A DNA stretch of 64,000 nucleotides from Diphasiastrum complanatum (Eukaryota; Streptophyta; Lycopodiopsida; Lycopodiales; Lycopodiaceae), in the NCBI GenBank assembly GCA_029204225.1, contig CM055092.1, forward strand, positions 100,840,433 through 100,904,432. Reading direction: 5' to 3'. Below are positions 11,400 through 22,891 of the stretch, piece by piece (positions within the stretch are counted from its first letter, which is position 1; every line of letters begins with the position of its first letter). The notes beneath the pieces are model-generated. The model made no database searches. It saw nothing but the letters and a program-made list of their open reading frames with translations, and had not been told where the DNA came from. Made by a program: the position numbers and the translations under genes.

Positions 11400-11753
11400 T
11401 CACCTTTCTAATTCATTCAAAACCTCTTGACTACAAGGTCTACTAGCAGGTATATGGTTTAGTCCCTTGTTAACTTCGTTTCTTATTGACTCTATTTCGA
11501 TGATGTCAGTGTTGGGAGACACTACATGACACAATTTATTATAAATAAATGGGATAAACCTGTGATCTTTGTTACAAATGCAGTCACTATCGTCATTTAG
11601 TTTGAAGTTGCAAAATACTTCTTTGGGTTTATATAGGAATTTCAATATATTGTGGGTAGAACACCACCCAAACATAATGTTATCCCAAATATCCTCCTCA
11701 ATATTTTGAGTGGGTTTCTTTCCTTGCCTAACGTAAATCCAAGATCTAGTCAA
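11400..11753 (-). CDS. Fragment of an unknown protein with clustered Cys/His
   Basis: A 117-codon minus-strand frame of ordinary, non-repetitive composition. The N-terminal half has W-I-Y-V-R-Q and D-N-I-M-F-G-W stretches. Near residue 57 lies a CICNKDH segment, then Y-N-K-L-C-H-V-V (about residues 70-77) and K-G-L-N-H-I-P (about 95-101). That order, a Cys pair, then H-V-V, then an I/L-rich strand and K-G-x-N-x-x-P, resembles by memory a linker found in some multi-domain transposable-element polyproteins of lower plants and animals. I cannot name the family. It ends at the minisatellite side and may be a truncated piece. No splice sites or partner frames were found. Confidence 0.35.
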   Translation of the reverse strand: MTRSWIYVRQGKKPTQNIEEDIWDNIMFGWCSTHNILKFLYKPKEVFCNFKLNDDSDCICNKDHRFIPFIYNKLCHVVSPNTDIIEIESIRNEVNKGLNHIPASRPCSQEVLNELER

Positions 11754-11999
11754 TCTAGCATCAAAGAGACGAAGTTAGTTGTCACGCGTAGGTTCGTTCC
11801 CATGAGAGCGATAGTTTAGTTCAGATTTCAACATGAATGGAAGATTCACATCTATCTCTACATCCATTAACCCTACTCTTTAACACTACACATCCCTTAA
11901 CACTTACAATCCCTTAACACTACACATCCACAACAGAGATAGCTTACTGTTTCTCTCTCCCCCTTTCTCTCTCATTAAAAGCATAATAACATACAATCC
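11754..11999. other. Non-coding sequence
   Basis: It contains short repeated words (CCCTTAACACT three times, 11880-11930). No gene is visible. The minus-strand 3' LTR described next may extend into this part. Confidence 0.35.
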
Positions 12000-12481
12000 C
12001 AATAACACTCAAATCCAACAATTAGCAAAATCCAAATAAGCATGAGAGATGGAGGAAAAGTGATAGAAAGCAAGGACATTCATCAATCCATTTCTGAAGA
12101 GAACCAATCTGCTTTATTGAAATGAGAAAATGAACATGAGGAGCAACTCGAGTTAGTCCCTTCTTATAGTAGAGAGGAGGACCCTGGCCTCTGAATCCTA
12201 TTGGTCCGGTCTTGCCTCTCTTTTTATTCAGATTTAGAAAAAAAAAAAGTGTGGGAACCATCAAAATTGGAGGGAAACCCAACTTTATTCACTAACTTGA
12301 CATTTAGGCCCTGCGACATAAAAAGTCCCGCAAAAAGGCCTAAAGTCCTTTTATTAACTTTTAACTAATCAATCAAATAACTGTGTGATCATCGGGTTGG
12401 ACTTACACACGCAGGGTGCCAAATCCCTCTCACTCATTAACTAGGGTTAGGGTTGCCTTGAGATCCTCAAACCCTCCAACA
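12000..12481 (-). repeat. 3' LTR of an unclassified minus-strand retroelement
   Basis: Read on the minus strand, it begins TGTTGGAGGG at 12481, directly after a purine-rich tract. It contains a TATA-like motif (CTACTATAAG, about 12160) and the polyadenylation-type word CAATAAAG (about 12115). These are the expected parts of an LTR. The far end is not defined; no second LTR was found. Confidence 0.5.
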
Positions 12482-12497
12482 GTATCCCCCACCAAAA
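12482..12497 (-). promoter_or_regulatory. Polypurine tract
   Basis: On the minus strand GGTGGGGGATAC directly precedes TGTTGG. A G-rich tract touching a TG start is the expected plus-strand priming site of an LTR retroelement. Confidence 0.5.
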
Positions 12498-12849
12498 CTG
12501 GTGGCGGTCCCACGACACCTGCAATATGCAGTTATTGGGGACTTTTATTGGCTTCGCGTCGAATCTTGATTAAATGATGCTGTACCTTCTCCATAAAATC
12601 GAGGAGTGCCGACAATCCACTTGGAGGTTGTCCATGATGTGAAGCGTGATTCCCAGGAGCCTCCCATCATTGCCGCACAAAAATATAAACGAGCAACCGA
12701 CAGCTAATCTTTGATTTGCTCTGAGGCCATCGGCTTATTTGGATCGAATGCCAGAGGAGGGAGGCAATCATCCCATCTGGTTGCCACTAGCGCCAACAGA
12801 GTTAGATCTTTAGCAAACATTGCCGATTGTTGCACCGTTGGATCTAGAG

Positions 12850-14740
12850 AGTGAACATACTCTTGTTGCTAGGCTTGTAAGGCGCGGTGGAAATCCACTG
12901 AGATGGTCCAACAGTAAGGCTGAGTATGGATGGTGATCTTGTCCATAGCCAATCCCAAATCTTTCCATTTATTTCTTCGCGACATTGGCACGAAATAGGG
13001 ATCTACCCACAATTGGCGAGGGCTGGCGACGTAACTCCTAATTGATTCGGAGTTTTCTCAAAAACAGTGATTCTCCATGCTAGCTGCTCTCCCAATGCAG
13101 GTATTTTGTCCAACTCTTTTCCGGCCTCGATCTCGGAGGTCTTAAACTTCAGAACCCATCCACCACGCGAGGACTCATGCAAATGTTGCTTTAAGAAGGT
13201 ATGGATCTAGTCCTCAACATTGATAAGCCTTCTGAATAGAGGTGTTGTCCTTGATGAAGATGGACCCGCTTGTACTGCCGGTATAGTTGGCGGTTGGTCT
13301 GCTATATCTAGAGCTCCCCCCTGGTCCATGCTCGAATCAACCCCTGTATCCATTGGTACGGCTTCTTGGCACGGAGGGGAGAATTGCGGCATGACCGGTA
13401 TGGGGATTTGTGGTCCGGCTTCCAACACTCGAGCGGTTGCCTTTTCATAGGCAATGATGGTCTCTTTAGCCTTTGCCAACTTGGTTGAAGCTGCTCCTTT
13501 GAATCTGTCAAAGTGGCCTTGAAATCCCTGAAGGGCCACTTTGTATGTCTCCACTTTTTTGAACAAATATGCAATCTCCGTCGGTGTGACAGGATGATCT
13601 GGTATTTGTGTATGAAGATACGCATCACGCTCAAGGGTGATCACATCCAATTCACCTTGAAGCCGCGTGTGATCTTGTTCAGCCATTTGTAATTGTCCCT
13701 TTAGTAGCTGCACCTGTTGCTTTGCATCTTGCATGGCCTTATCCACCTGATCCTGTGCGGTTGTCAAGGCATTTTGTAAGGAGCTGATGTATTCTTCCAA
13801 GCAATCAGCTTGTTGTCGGGCCAACTTCTTTTCGGCTTCAGCTCTCGATCCAACTGGAAACGTTTCTGGCTGATCAGAGTATTTTCGGACGCCAGATCAG
13901 AGATTCTCTGCTCCATTTTCTTCTTCTTATCCAGCATCGACTGGATCACTTGCGCAAGGCTTGAAACCAAACCTAGAGCATCCCTAGAATCGATGGTTGT
14001 GGAGGCGGTAGCAGCAAGAGGACTTGATGGAGCTATACTCAGTTGGCATGGAATAGGTGCCACTACGTCTTCTTCTTCAAAAAGGTCTTCCTCTTCAAAC
14101 CCTTCAGGCACCGTGGCGTCGAACTGTTTTGGTGATTTTACAGCTTTGTCGACCCGAAGTGCGGATGGACTATCTTCCGTATGAGACTGTTGGCTGACAT
14201 CTTCAACACCAACAGTAGATTCATGGATATGTCCAAATCCTCTTCCAGGGGATTGGAGTTCAAAGGGCGCAGGGCTCTGGGGCATTTCAAAAATTTCGGT
14301 GGCCCCAAGGGGGCCGGAATCATCGAATATATCCATAAAGAACTGTGTGTTTGGTGAGGTGGCTTCGGTGTGTGGGGGTGAGGCAGCCTGGGCAGCTATG
14401 ATGGGAATGGTAGGCCCAATGGTAACAAACTGTCCTTGGTTGGAAGCAGAGGCAAGGGAAGCATCAGAGGCTGGGGGAATGGGAAGTTCAGTGTGAACAC
14501 CAGCAGGGGGTGGAAGCACAGCTGACGAGGTATGCCTATTATGATGTCATGACGCGGAAGGCGAGTCAGGAATAACGAGCTCGCTGCATGGACGACGACA
14601 ACTATGAGAACTCGAGGCCTGGTGAGATGACTCAGCCGGTGCTTCTTCGTAGACCGAAAGCACAAAATCCAGGTGGAAGTCATGGATTCTACTTGCTAAT
14701 CTTGACATTGGTAACTTGCCACAAGAAATTATGCACACGT
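12850..14740 (-). pseudogene. Pro-rich, coiled-coil ORF of unclassified LTR element
   Basis: A minus-strand protein of more than 500 residues, read across frameshifts. The N-terminal part (14740-14550) has a Ser/His-rich stretch after VYEEAPAESSH. The next piece (14519-13764) is rich in Pro, Ala and acidic residues (EEEDLFEEED) and ends in a coiled coil (MLDKKKKMEQRISDLASEN region). After a frameshift near 13825 comes a 205-codon piece that is coiled coil for about 100 residues and then Pro-rich. It ends in a TAG at 13207, beyond which the same frame runs on (IHTFLKQHLHES) to about 12900. I recognise no RT, integrase or zinc knuckle. Its position upstream of a PPT and LTR suggests a gag-like or accessory ORF of a large derivative that lacks pol. 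The function is unknown. Confidence 0.5.
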
Positions 14741-16098
14741 ATGAAATTGTAGCTTTGATGACCTATATGGCTGGGCTTGAACCAATTATAAGTTTAGCTT
14801 GGATGATGCACAGATCAAGGAGACTCATACAAGATCAATCATCAATCTTGATGCTGTTCAAGAAGAGGTGAGGTCGAGGCTTGAGGAGGAGCAAATTCAA
14901 GCTACCACACCCAGAAGATCTACACGAGCAAGATCTGAGCCAAGGAGGCTCACATATGATGAAGAAGGATTGCAATTGGAAGGTGAAACTTCCTATCATG
15001 CACTTTTTATATCAGATGGAGAGCCTAAGGATGTCCAAGAAGCTTTTCAATCCAAATAGTGGGTTGAAGCAATGACCCAAGAATTTGAAGCCTTGATGTC
15101 AAACATGGGAGCTTGTGGAGCCACCAAACAACATGCATGTGATTGGATGTAAGTGGGTATTCAAAATCAAGTATAATCATGATGGATCTATCAATAAGTA
15201 TAAAGCAAGACTTTGTGCCAAAGGCTATTCACAGATCAAAGGTCTTGACCATGAAGATACCTTTGCACCAGTTGCAAAGATGGTAACAATTCGAATACTC
15301 ATCTTTCTTGCATGTTTTCACAAATGGAGTATGTTCCAGCTTGATGTTTCTAATGCATTTCTCAATGGTTACCTTGAGGAGGAGATTTATATGGAGCAGC
15401 CTCCAGGTTTTGTGAAGGAAGGTGATGAATCAAAAGTTTGTCTTTTGTTCAAAAGTCTGTACGGACTGAAACAGGCACCAAGGTCTTGGTATGCAAGGCT
15501 CAATTCCTATCTCATATCACTCGGATTTTGTCTAAGTGAATATGACCCTTCTCTGTATTATAAGTTTGTAGATAACTTTGTAATTATTCTCCTCATCTAT
15601 GTAGATGATATCATTCTTTGTGAAAACAATGAGAAGTTAGTTGAAGAAACTAAGCATGCACTTGGTACTGAGTTTAAGATGCAAGACTTAGGAGTTCTTC
15701 ACTATATTCTAGGCCTTGAAATATATTTTTGGAAAGGTCATGCATTTATAAGCCAAAGTAGATATGCACTTTCCATGCTCAGGAAATTTCATATGGAGAA
15801 TTGTAAAGGCATAGATACACCTATGGAGCACACTGTAAAATTTCCTATTAAAGATGATGAAAAATCCTTTGAGGACATCACTCTTTATAGGAGTCTTATT
15901 GGCTTACTTATTTGGTTAACAGTGACTAGGCTTGATCTAAGCTTTTGTGTTCATAAGCTAAGTCAACACATGCAGGATCCTAAGTTATATCACTGGAAGT
16001 TGGCTAAAAGAGTCTTGAGGTATATATCTTCTACCTTGGATTATGGACTATTCTATGAAGGAGAAGATCTGACTTTGATTGCTTTTTCAGATTCAGAT
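14584..16098 (+). repeat. Inverted repeat arm A (pairs with 22892-24422)
   Basis: This arm is almost identical to the reverse complement of 22892-24422, except for a block of about 80-110 bp (14694-14771) that differs between the arms. Both arms hold the same junction between the Pro-rich ORF and a copia pol, and both carry the same in-frame stop in the sequence SK-stop-WVEA. One dead copy was therefore duplicated; these are not two separate retrotransposition events. Confidence 0.85.
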
Positions 16099-16540
16099 TT
16101 TGCAGGAGACAGGTTGGATAGGAAATCCACAAGTGCTTAAGGAAATTTGGTTTCTTGGCTATCAAAGAAGCAGACAACTATTTCCTTATCATTCTATGAA
16201 GCTGAATACAAATCTCTTACAACCATAACAAAGGAGGTTTTATGGATCAAAAGGCTACTTTTGGAGCTAAAGTGTTATGCAGATGAAGATTTACCAATTA
16301 TCAAGAATGATAACATTTCTGCTTAGGCTCTTGCAAATAATCCAGTCTTTCATGCAAGAAGCAAGTATATTGAAGTGGCTCATCATTTTGTAAGAGAAAA
16401 AGTCATTGGGAGAGAGATCTCATTGGAGCATGTTTCATCTTCGGATTGTGTTGCAGATCTTCTCACCAAACCTCTACTCAAGAATGTATTTATGAAGATG
16501 AGGTCAAACCTTGGCCTAATTTCGAAGTCTTTGTTGATAG
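14799..16540 (+). pseudogene. Copia C3 reverse transcriptase-RNase H
   Basis: The last third of a Ty1/copia polyprotein. The linker (14799-15057) ends at a TAG. After a frameshift near 15105 RT runs open from 15115 to 16140. It contains CKWVFKIKYNHDGS, QLDVSNAFLNGYLEEE, LYGLKQAPRSWY, the catalytic YVDD at about 15598, and the RNase H start (FSDSDFAGD, near 16085). A TAA at 16138 and a TAG near 16325 interrupt RNase H, but its later motifs (SFYEAEYKSL, VFHARSKYIEVAHH) persist to about 16540. Gag, protease and integrase are missing. The 3' end is intact, with a polypurine tract and LTR. The RT fold looks complete, but no start or upstream product exists. Confidence 0.9.
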
Positions 16541-16552
16541 GAACATAAATTT

Positions 16553-16563
16553 TAAGGAGGAGG
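16553..16563 (+). promoter_or_regulatory. Polypurine tract of C3
   Basis: TAAGGAGGAGG directly precedes the LTR start TGTGAAG, just after the last pol stop codon. Confidence 0.8.
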
Positions 16564-17268
16564 TGTGAAGATTATTAAAATATTATCTTCCTATCTCGAG
16601 TTTGGGGTCATGTCCATGGTGATTTCCACTAAATTTCATGTTGTACATAAAAGGAGTGTGAATTGAGCACATATCCTTCTAGTGTAGCTCGGATTTGAGT
16701 TAGATAGGTTCAATTATAATGACATGCAGATGTTTAGATAACATGCAAAGTCTTACTATATGCATGCAAGCCACATGCAATCAATGCATGCAACATGCAA
16801 AGTAGTTTCTGTGATCTACACATGTCTAGGCAGTTTTATGAGTTGACATGCAGTACATGCAACATACATGCATGCAGTTACACATTTGGGTTTCTGGTAG
16901 GTGAATTAGTTCAGTTAAGTGGAATTCGAGTCTCTCTCATGTAGGGAAAGCTGGGCATGTTTTGCCACATTGTGAATATTGAAATTTTGGTGTTTTGGAC
17001 TCATTCTCTCTCTACCCGAGTTTTCTATGCTTGATTTTCTTTCTCTACCCGAGAGCAGCCTCTTTTTCCCATACTGAACACTCAGAATTATTTAAGACAT
17101 TCATTTCTCATAGTGAAGAGTTAGATTTTTTCATCAGATGTATGCCATTGTGTTCTTGCCTTAGATTTTTCAAGCATACTGTTCTTTGATCAATCTTGTG
17201 CAATCACAACACCTCAGTAAGATCCTGTAGGGTGTGTGGTGAAGTTCACACGTGCTAAAAACTTCACA
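16564..17268 (+). repeat. 3' LTR of copia C3 (705 bp)
   Basis: It starts TGTGAAG and ends CTTCACA, a 7-bp terminal inverted repeat with TG...CA ends. Between about 16720 and 16880 the word CATGCA occurs about ten times, several in the overlapping form CATGCATGCA. CATGCA is the RY motif bound by plant B3-domain factors, so this may act as a U3 enhancer. A CACGTG-containing palindrome lies near the right end (about 17250). No target duplication could be verified because the 5' end is lost. Confidence 0.85.
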
Positions 17269-18035
<767 letters not shown>

Positions 18036-18299
18036 TATCTTCCCACCTAATTTCAAACTTTGGTTTCCCTCCATAATGAAAAACCCTACTATTTTTGTGA
18101 CTAGATTCAATGTCTCTACTAATCAAATTTGAATCTACTAAAAATCATGTTCTACACTTTCCCACACTTTCCAAAAGTGTTTATTCAAATGCTTTTAGAC
18201 TAATATAACTTCGAAAAGTCAAACACATGTTGAAATTTAATCTAACTCCCCTCCTTCCTTCCCTAAATTTTACTCTCTCAAATGTAACCTGTAGAAAAA

Positions 18300-18720
18300 T
18301 TGCAATGTTGCTACAATCTGGGTTTTTTTACTCGTATTTTTGCACAGCTGAAAAATGCGAAAAATCCGACATTGTGTTTTTGCACTAAGTTTTCTGACAG
18401 GCGACACTGCAGTTTTATACAGGTTTCTACACAGGCAAAAAACCCGACACTGCAGTTTTATACGAGTTTCTACACAGGCAAAAATTGCGAAAAACCCGAC
18501 ACTGCATTTTTTTACATGCAGTTTTCAACAGGCGAAAAAGGCAAAAAACCCAACACTGTGTTTTTACATGGGTTTTCTGACAGGCAAAAAATACAACACT
18601 TGCTTTAAAAAAGCCGAAGGTGTCCTACAGATAAAGACCGTGTCTTACAAATCTCGAAGGTGTCTTCCAAACGCCGAAGGTGTCTTACAAATCTCGAAGG
18701 CTGTCCTCAAGTAAAGGAAA
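18300..18720. repeat. Degenerate minisatellite, two unit types
   Basis: From about 18340 to 18605 units of roughly 45-60 bp repeat the elements CGACACTG(C/T), TTTTTACA or TTTTATAC, and ACAGGC(A/G)AAAA. From 18606 to 18720 a second repeat, AAGGTGTCTTACAAATCTCG, recurs with variations. The frames through it (18300-18714) are repeat-driven. It may be the left part of the LTR that follows. Confidence 0.6.
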
Positions 18721-18739
18721 AGGCCAAAAGGCCAAAGGG

Positions 18740-19520
18740 TGTCGCATTTCCAGTCTGCAAAAATACACAGACTTTCGCTATCAGACCAGAAAGCCTTCAC
18801 GCTCCATCAATGAACTAATCAGTTTTACAACTGTTATCAATCTTGTAGTTGTAAAGTTAAGCTAGTACAAGATTCTTCAGCTGATATGTATATATACATG
18901 TAATTGATCGAGGGCAGAGATAGGTGAGATGATAGATGAGAAGATTATGATACGTAAGGTCAGATAGCGGAGAACGCCTTTTATCAATAGCTGACTCCTT
19001 AGAGTTAGTGATTATATAGAGAGAGAGAATTCAGAACTTGAGCAATTGTTCTTGGATTTGTAAGTAGGATCACACGCTTATCAGCACAATTGTATTGTGG
19101 TCTGATTGTTGTTTTTACAACCTTTCATTATACAAATTCGCTATTGTTCTACTTCATTGCATTCTTGTTGAATGATAACTCTCACTCCCTTTTACACAAA
19201 CACCATTATCAGAGAATTGTATGGCTGTCTACGATGCCTAAATTGATTTTACATTCTCTTAATATCAACTTATCAGTATTAGAGGATTGCATGGCTGTCT
19301 CAGACGCCTAATTGTTTTTGCAATCTTTCTTTCACGACAGTCTATGACTCCTACACTGATAATCTGATTTCACACACAAAGAACTGCTCGTAACTCCATT
19401 CTCCAAGTAATCCACGATCCTGCTGGTTATAACAATTTGTTTTTCTCCCAATAGAAGTGGTATTAGTGCTGATATCTATTTCTGCCCATAGAGTGATATC
19501 AGTGCTTGCTTCCACAGAAG
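18740..19520 (+). repeat. Probable 5' LTR of copia C4
   Basis: It lies directly upstream of an exact PBS. It holds a TATA-like tract (TATGTATATATACATG, about 18885) and a short internal duplication containing GTATGGCTGTCT or GCATGGCTGTCT about 65 bp apart (about 19217 and 19283). The start is uncertain and no second copy of this LTR is present, so the call rests on position and composition. Confidence 0.5.
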
Positions 19521-19532
19521 TGGTATCAGAGC
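19521..19532 (+). promoter_or_regulatory. Primer-binding site of C4
   Basis: TGGTATCAGAGC is exactly the initiator tRNA-Met complement used by plant copia elements. Confidence 0.85.
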
Positions 19533-19542
19533 ATCTTCTCCC

Positions 19543-19790
19543 ACAATGTCCAGTTGGTGAAGTCGAATAGTCGATGTTGGATGTCCGATGAATAGTCGTC
19601 GTCGGATGAGTCGATATTTTTGACGAATAGTCGAGGTTGGCCGAATAGTTGAAGGGTGGCCGAATAGTCGGTGTCGGCTCAGTCGACAGAACATTGTTAT
19701 CGATTTCTTTGTATTTCTGTAGACTGTCAAGAAACAAGTGTATTTCTGAAGAGTATGCGTCTATACAAGTATTTACAATAGCTAGTGAAT
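19543..19790 (-). repeat. Antisense fragment of a C2-type LTR
   Basis: Read on the minus strand, 19790-19690 resembles the TATA region of the C2 LTR at 7755-7830, with shared AAATACTTGTATAG and GCATACTCT words. The TCGAC-rich block (19545-19690) has the same character as 7845-8030. It sits where the gag gene of C4 should be, so gag was replaced or deleted here. Confidence 0.45.
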
Positions 19791-20850
19791 GGATCTAGAT
19801 TAGCAGAGTGCCAGAACCCAAGGAACAAATCAACACAGAACAAACAGGAGAACAACAATAATTCGTCCTACGTCGAGGAGCCCGAGAGCTCGAAGGTGGG
19901 CGAAGAAAGAACGAACAGAAATTGTTCGACCACCTACATCTGTGAAGATGTGTATGCAGCATCGACGTCTGACACACATGAGGTAATCCTAGATTCAGGA
20001 GCCACCTCACACTTCGTGACATCAAGACGAATAATGTCTGATTTCAGAAGTGCAGATCCTTCAAGATTCATAGTTCTTGGAGATGGATCTAAACATCAAG
20101 TGAACGACATTGGTTCACTATGGCTCAACACCAACGGTAGGGACAGACGACTCGAAGACGTTCTATTCGTGCCAACTCTGCAGCAAGACTTGCTCTCTGT
20201 AGCAAGAATAGCAGATGTAGGAATGCGTGTGATGTTTTCTAACGAAGCATGCAACGTGATTGACGCCAGTACCAGTACTCTCATCGCTCAAGGCAGAAGG
20301 AAAGGAAACCTATATCATCTAAAGGTACGCCTACCTGAAGATCAGGTGCATCAAACTCATGACGACTCGCCAGACACTCTATGGCACAGAAGACTCTGCC
20401 ACATGAACTCAATGTCACTTTACCAGGCAAGTCATCATGGAGCGATAACAGGGGTCAACATCTCAAATGCAACCAGTTTGACCACCTGTGATGCATGTTT
20501 GAAAGGCAAGATGTTGCGCACTCCATTCGTCAAAGACTCCTATAGAACGGCAAAGATTCTGGAGCTAGTGCATTTTGACATCTGTGGACCATTCACCGTG
20601 ATCTCAGTAGGAGGTTCAAAATACTATATAACCTTCATTGATGACTATAGCAAATTTGCCAGAGTGTACTTTATTCAGAATAAATCTGAAGCACTCGATA
20701 AATTCATAGAATATGTGAATTGGGCAGAGAGATGTACAGGCAACAAGGTGAAGCAGATCAGAACAGATTGAGGTGGCGAATACATCTCGAATCGCTTCAC
20801 TGACTTCTACAATGATCGTGGTATCATTAGAAAGTCACTTCCCTTTGCTT
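19785..20850 (+). pseudogene. Copia C4 protease and integrase, truncated
   Basis: A 328-codon open piece followed by a short readable extension. The protease motif V-I-L-D-S-G-A-T-S-H is at about residue 68, with catalytic Asp and Gly intact. The pre-integrase linker follows, then the HHCC motif (LWHRRLCHM ... CDACLKGK) and the first integrase Asp in HFDICGP. The second Asp (IRTD) is followed at once by TGA at about 20769, where the family reads on as GGEYIS; that text is present after the stop until about 20850, then is lost. Gag, RT and RNase H are absent. It lies downstream of its own PBS and LTR but lacks a gag start, so the Met is only the first ATG in the frame. Confidence 0.85.
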
Positions 20851-21089
20851 CTATGCAATATATCTTTCAAGATGCTAATAGACCTACCTCTATTTCATAT
20901 AAAGTTATTTTATCACAAATTTTGCCTATACTGTATATTTGCTTTAATGAAAATGAGGTTGTTGTTCAAATGTACAACGTCCTATCGACTTTCAAAAAGA
21001 ATGGATTCAGGGAAGACACATTATGCAGACATGTGTTCAAATTTTCAAGCGATAAATTTTCTATGAGCAGGTGTTGTTGACAAAAACAA
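20851..21089. other. Non-coding sequence
   Basis: AT-rich sequence; the short frames have no domain I recognise. Confidence 0.35.
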
Positions 21090-21440
21090 GGTCGTTACTT
21101 GGTAAGCATATAACATAGACAGTTTGGCAAAGAAGTAGCCGTGATAGATGGAGGTTCAAGAGTTAAAATTGATGTCAACAAAGCTATGTGCAAAGTGGGG
21201 CCTTACCAAGATAAAACTTGCAACTTTTGCCATTAAGCTAGCTGATTAAACGATAGTGCCAAATGACAGTCCGTCCTAAGGGAATGGTAGAAGATATACT
21301 TGTCAAAATTGCTGGAGTGTAGTTTGTCATCACTTTTGTAGTGATGGACTTACCTGACGCACCAAATGTATATCGTGTCTTATTGGGCCACTGCAATGAA
21401 AACTGTGACCAGATTGGCAATAGGAAGAAAATTGAGAAGT
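21090..21440 (+). pseudogene. Ty3/gypsy protease remnant
   Basis: Two readable stretches of a gypsy retropepsin domain. The first (about 21127-21230) contains EVAVIDGGSRV, a D-G-G-S version of the active-site loop. The second (about 21275-21410) contains KGMVEDILVKIAGV, then after a TAG FVITFVVMDLPDAPNVYRVLLG, which I give only as a location. That is the flap and C-terminal strand region normally ending in a Leu-Leu-Gly-Arg type motif. The stop, the in-frame stops between the two stretches and the lack of flanking gag or RT make it a relic. The identification rests on motif order seen in many plant gypsy polyproteins. Confidence 0.6.
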
Positions 21441-21729
21441 GTTAAAATAGTTGTGTTTGCTATGGCAAAAATGAAAGTCTGGCTGAACTTATAGTGAGAA
21501 TTTATTTTCAGAACCGTTTCATAAGATGACTTCCAGTAGATTATAGAGATTTATGAGACTCATAGACATTTTGTATCTACTGGTTGATTAGTTATTCTGT
21601 TTATTGCATTAGTGTGTATCTCAAATCGTCTATATGATATCTGTATTAACTTTGATATCCTTGGCATGAGAGGATTGTTAATAAAGTTAATTTTTCATAT
21701 ACTTATTGCAAATATGCTACTTTTTTAAT

Positions 21730-22890
21730 TTATTTTTTTTAGTTGTCATATTTTGTATCGGCTTTCTATGTTGCTTTAGGTTTTTTTGTTGATTTAGGGT
21801 CTTTTTGTTTGGTCCTTGGTTTCTATTATGAACCTTGTATGTGTGTTTGTTGGCTTTCCGTTTGTTACGGTCTGATTGAGTTTTTTGGTGTGGGTTATGT
21901 TTTGTTTCCCTTCGGATTCTTTGGTGGGCTTGGTTTGGTTTCACTTTTCTTATGCTTTCGATGGCTTCCCCCTTTTTTTCCCTTGTCCTTTTTCCTCTCT
22001 CTGGCTCGGTGGTAACTGCTTGGCACGCGTTGCCCTCTTTTCTGGGTCCTCTCTATGCTACGTGCTGCTGGTTTCTGTTCCCTCATGGATTGGCGGTCTC
22101 TTGGTGTTGTTTGGTGGATGGTTCCTTTCTGGTGGTTTGCCTTGGCGTGGTCTTGGAGGAGTTTTTGTGGCGTTGTTTCTCTGGTTTGCTACTTTTTTGG
22201 GTGTTTTGATCGGTGTCTGCTGTTGGTTTTGCCTGTATATAACTCTCCTTCGTTTGGGTTGGGGTGTATTGCACCCTGGTTCGTGCTTCTTGGTCCTTCT
22301 TTGTGGTGGTGGTTGATGCTGCGGGTTGCGCCTAAGGTCTGTTCCTCTAGCCTTTGTTTGTTTGCTCCTCTCTTGCTGCGTTTCCTGCTTCTGACCGATG
22401 AATTTCCTTGTACTTCAAAATAGGGTAAGCTGTGCTACAAAACAATTTCAGCTAATGTTGTTTTAACATTTTTTCTGGCTTACGTTGTTTCTGTCTTTAT
22501 TATTGGCTGTTTCTTATGTTGTGTGTTGGTTTGAATGCTCTTGTTTTGGAATGGTTTCTGGTTTTTTCTGCTTCTGTATTTCTCTCGCTTTGTGGTGTTT
22601 GGCCTTTTTTCCGGTTTGATCTGGTTTTCTTTTGTGGCTTTCTCTCTTTTCTTACTTTTTTACTGTCTATAGTATAAGTTCTGTGGCTGGTTTGTTCTTA
22701 TTTTGCAGGTAGTTCGTGCTGTGTATTTTCTCTTCTATTGTGTAGCTGTGGCTAACTTGATAGCTACATGTGTTGAGTTCGTTTTTTATTCCAGATTTCA
22801 TTTGTTTGGGTATGCTATGATACCTTTAGTTCTCTGGTTTTTTCGGGACTGTGAATTGTTTTTTTACAGTCTTCCTTTCTTGTGTTACTT
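21730..22890 (+). other. T/G-rich, A-poor tract of about 1.15 kb
   Basis: The plus strand is dominated by T, G and C with very few A residues until about 22400, giving several long open frames rich in Phe, Leu, Trp and Cys. None shows a domain, and the frames overlap in all three phases, so I treat them as composition artefacts. The tract ends exactly where the inverted copia arm B begins. Its nature is unknown. Confidence 0.5.
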
Positions 22891-22891
22891 T

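Noticed and set aside
11059-11403. 114-aa Arg/Glu/His-rich minus-strand ORF
   Set aside because: Produced by the 39-bp minisatellite.
12022-12282. 86-aa minus-strand ORF
   Set aside because: Lies within the LTR and spans its promoter and polyadenylation words.
13220-14496. Plus-strand ORFs opposite the Pro-rich/coiled-coil gene
   Set aside because: Antisense shadows; the minus-strand reading has the coiled-coil pattern and continues across breaks.
21743-22423. Overlapping long ORFs rich in Phe, Leu and Trp that look like membrane proteins
   Set aside because: All three plus frames are open because the tract lacks A, hence few stops; no initiation context or domain.
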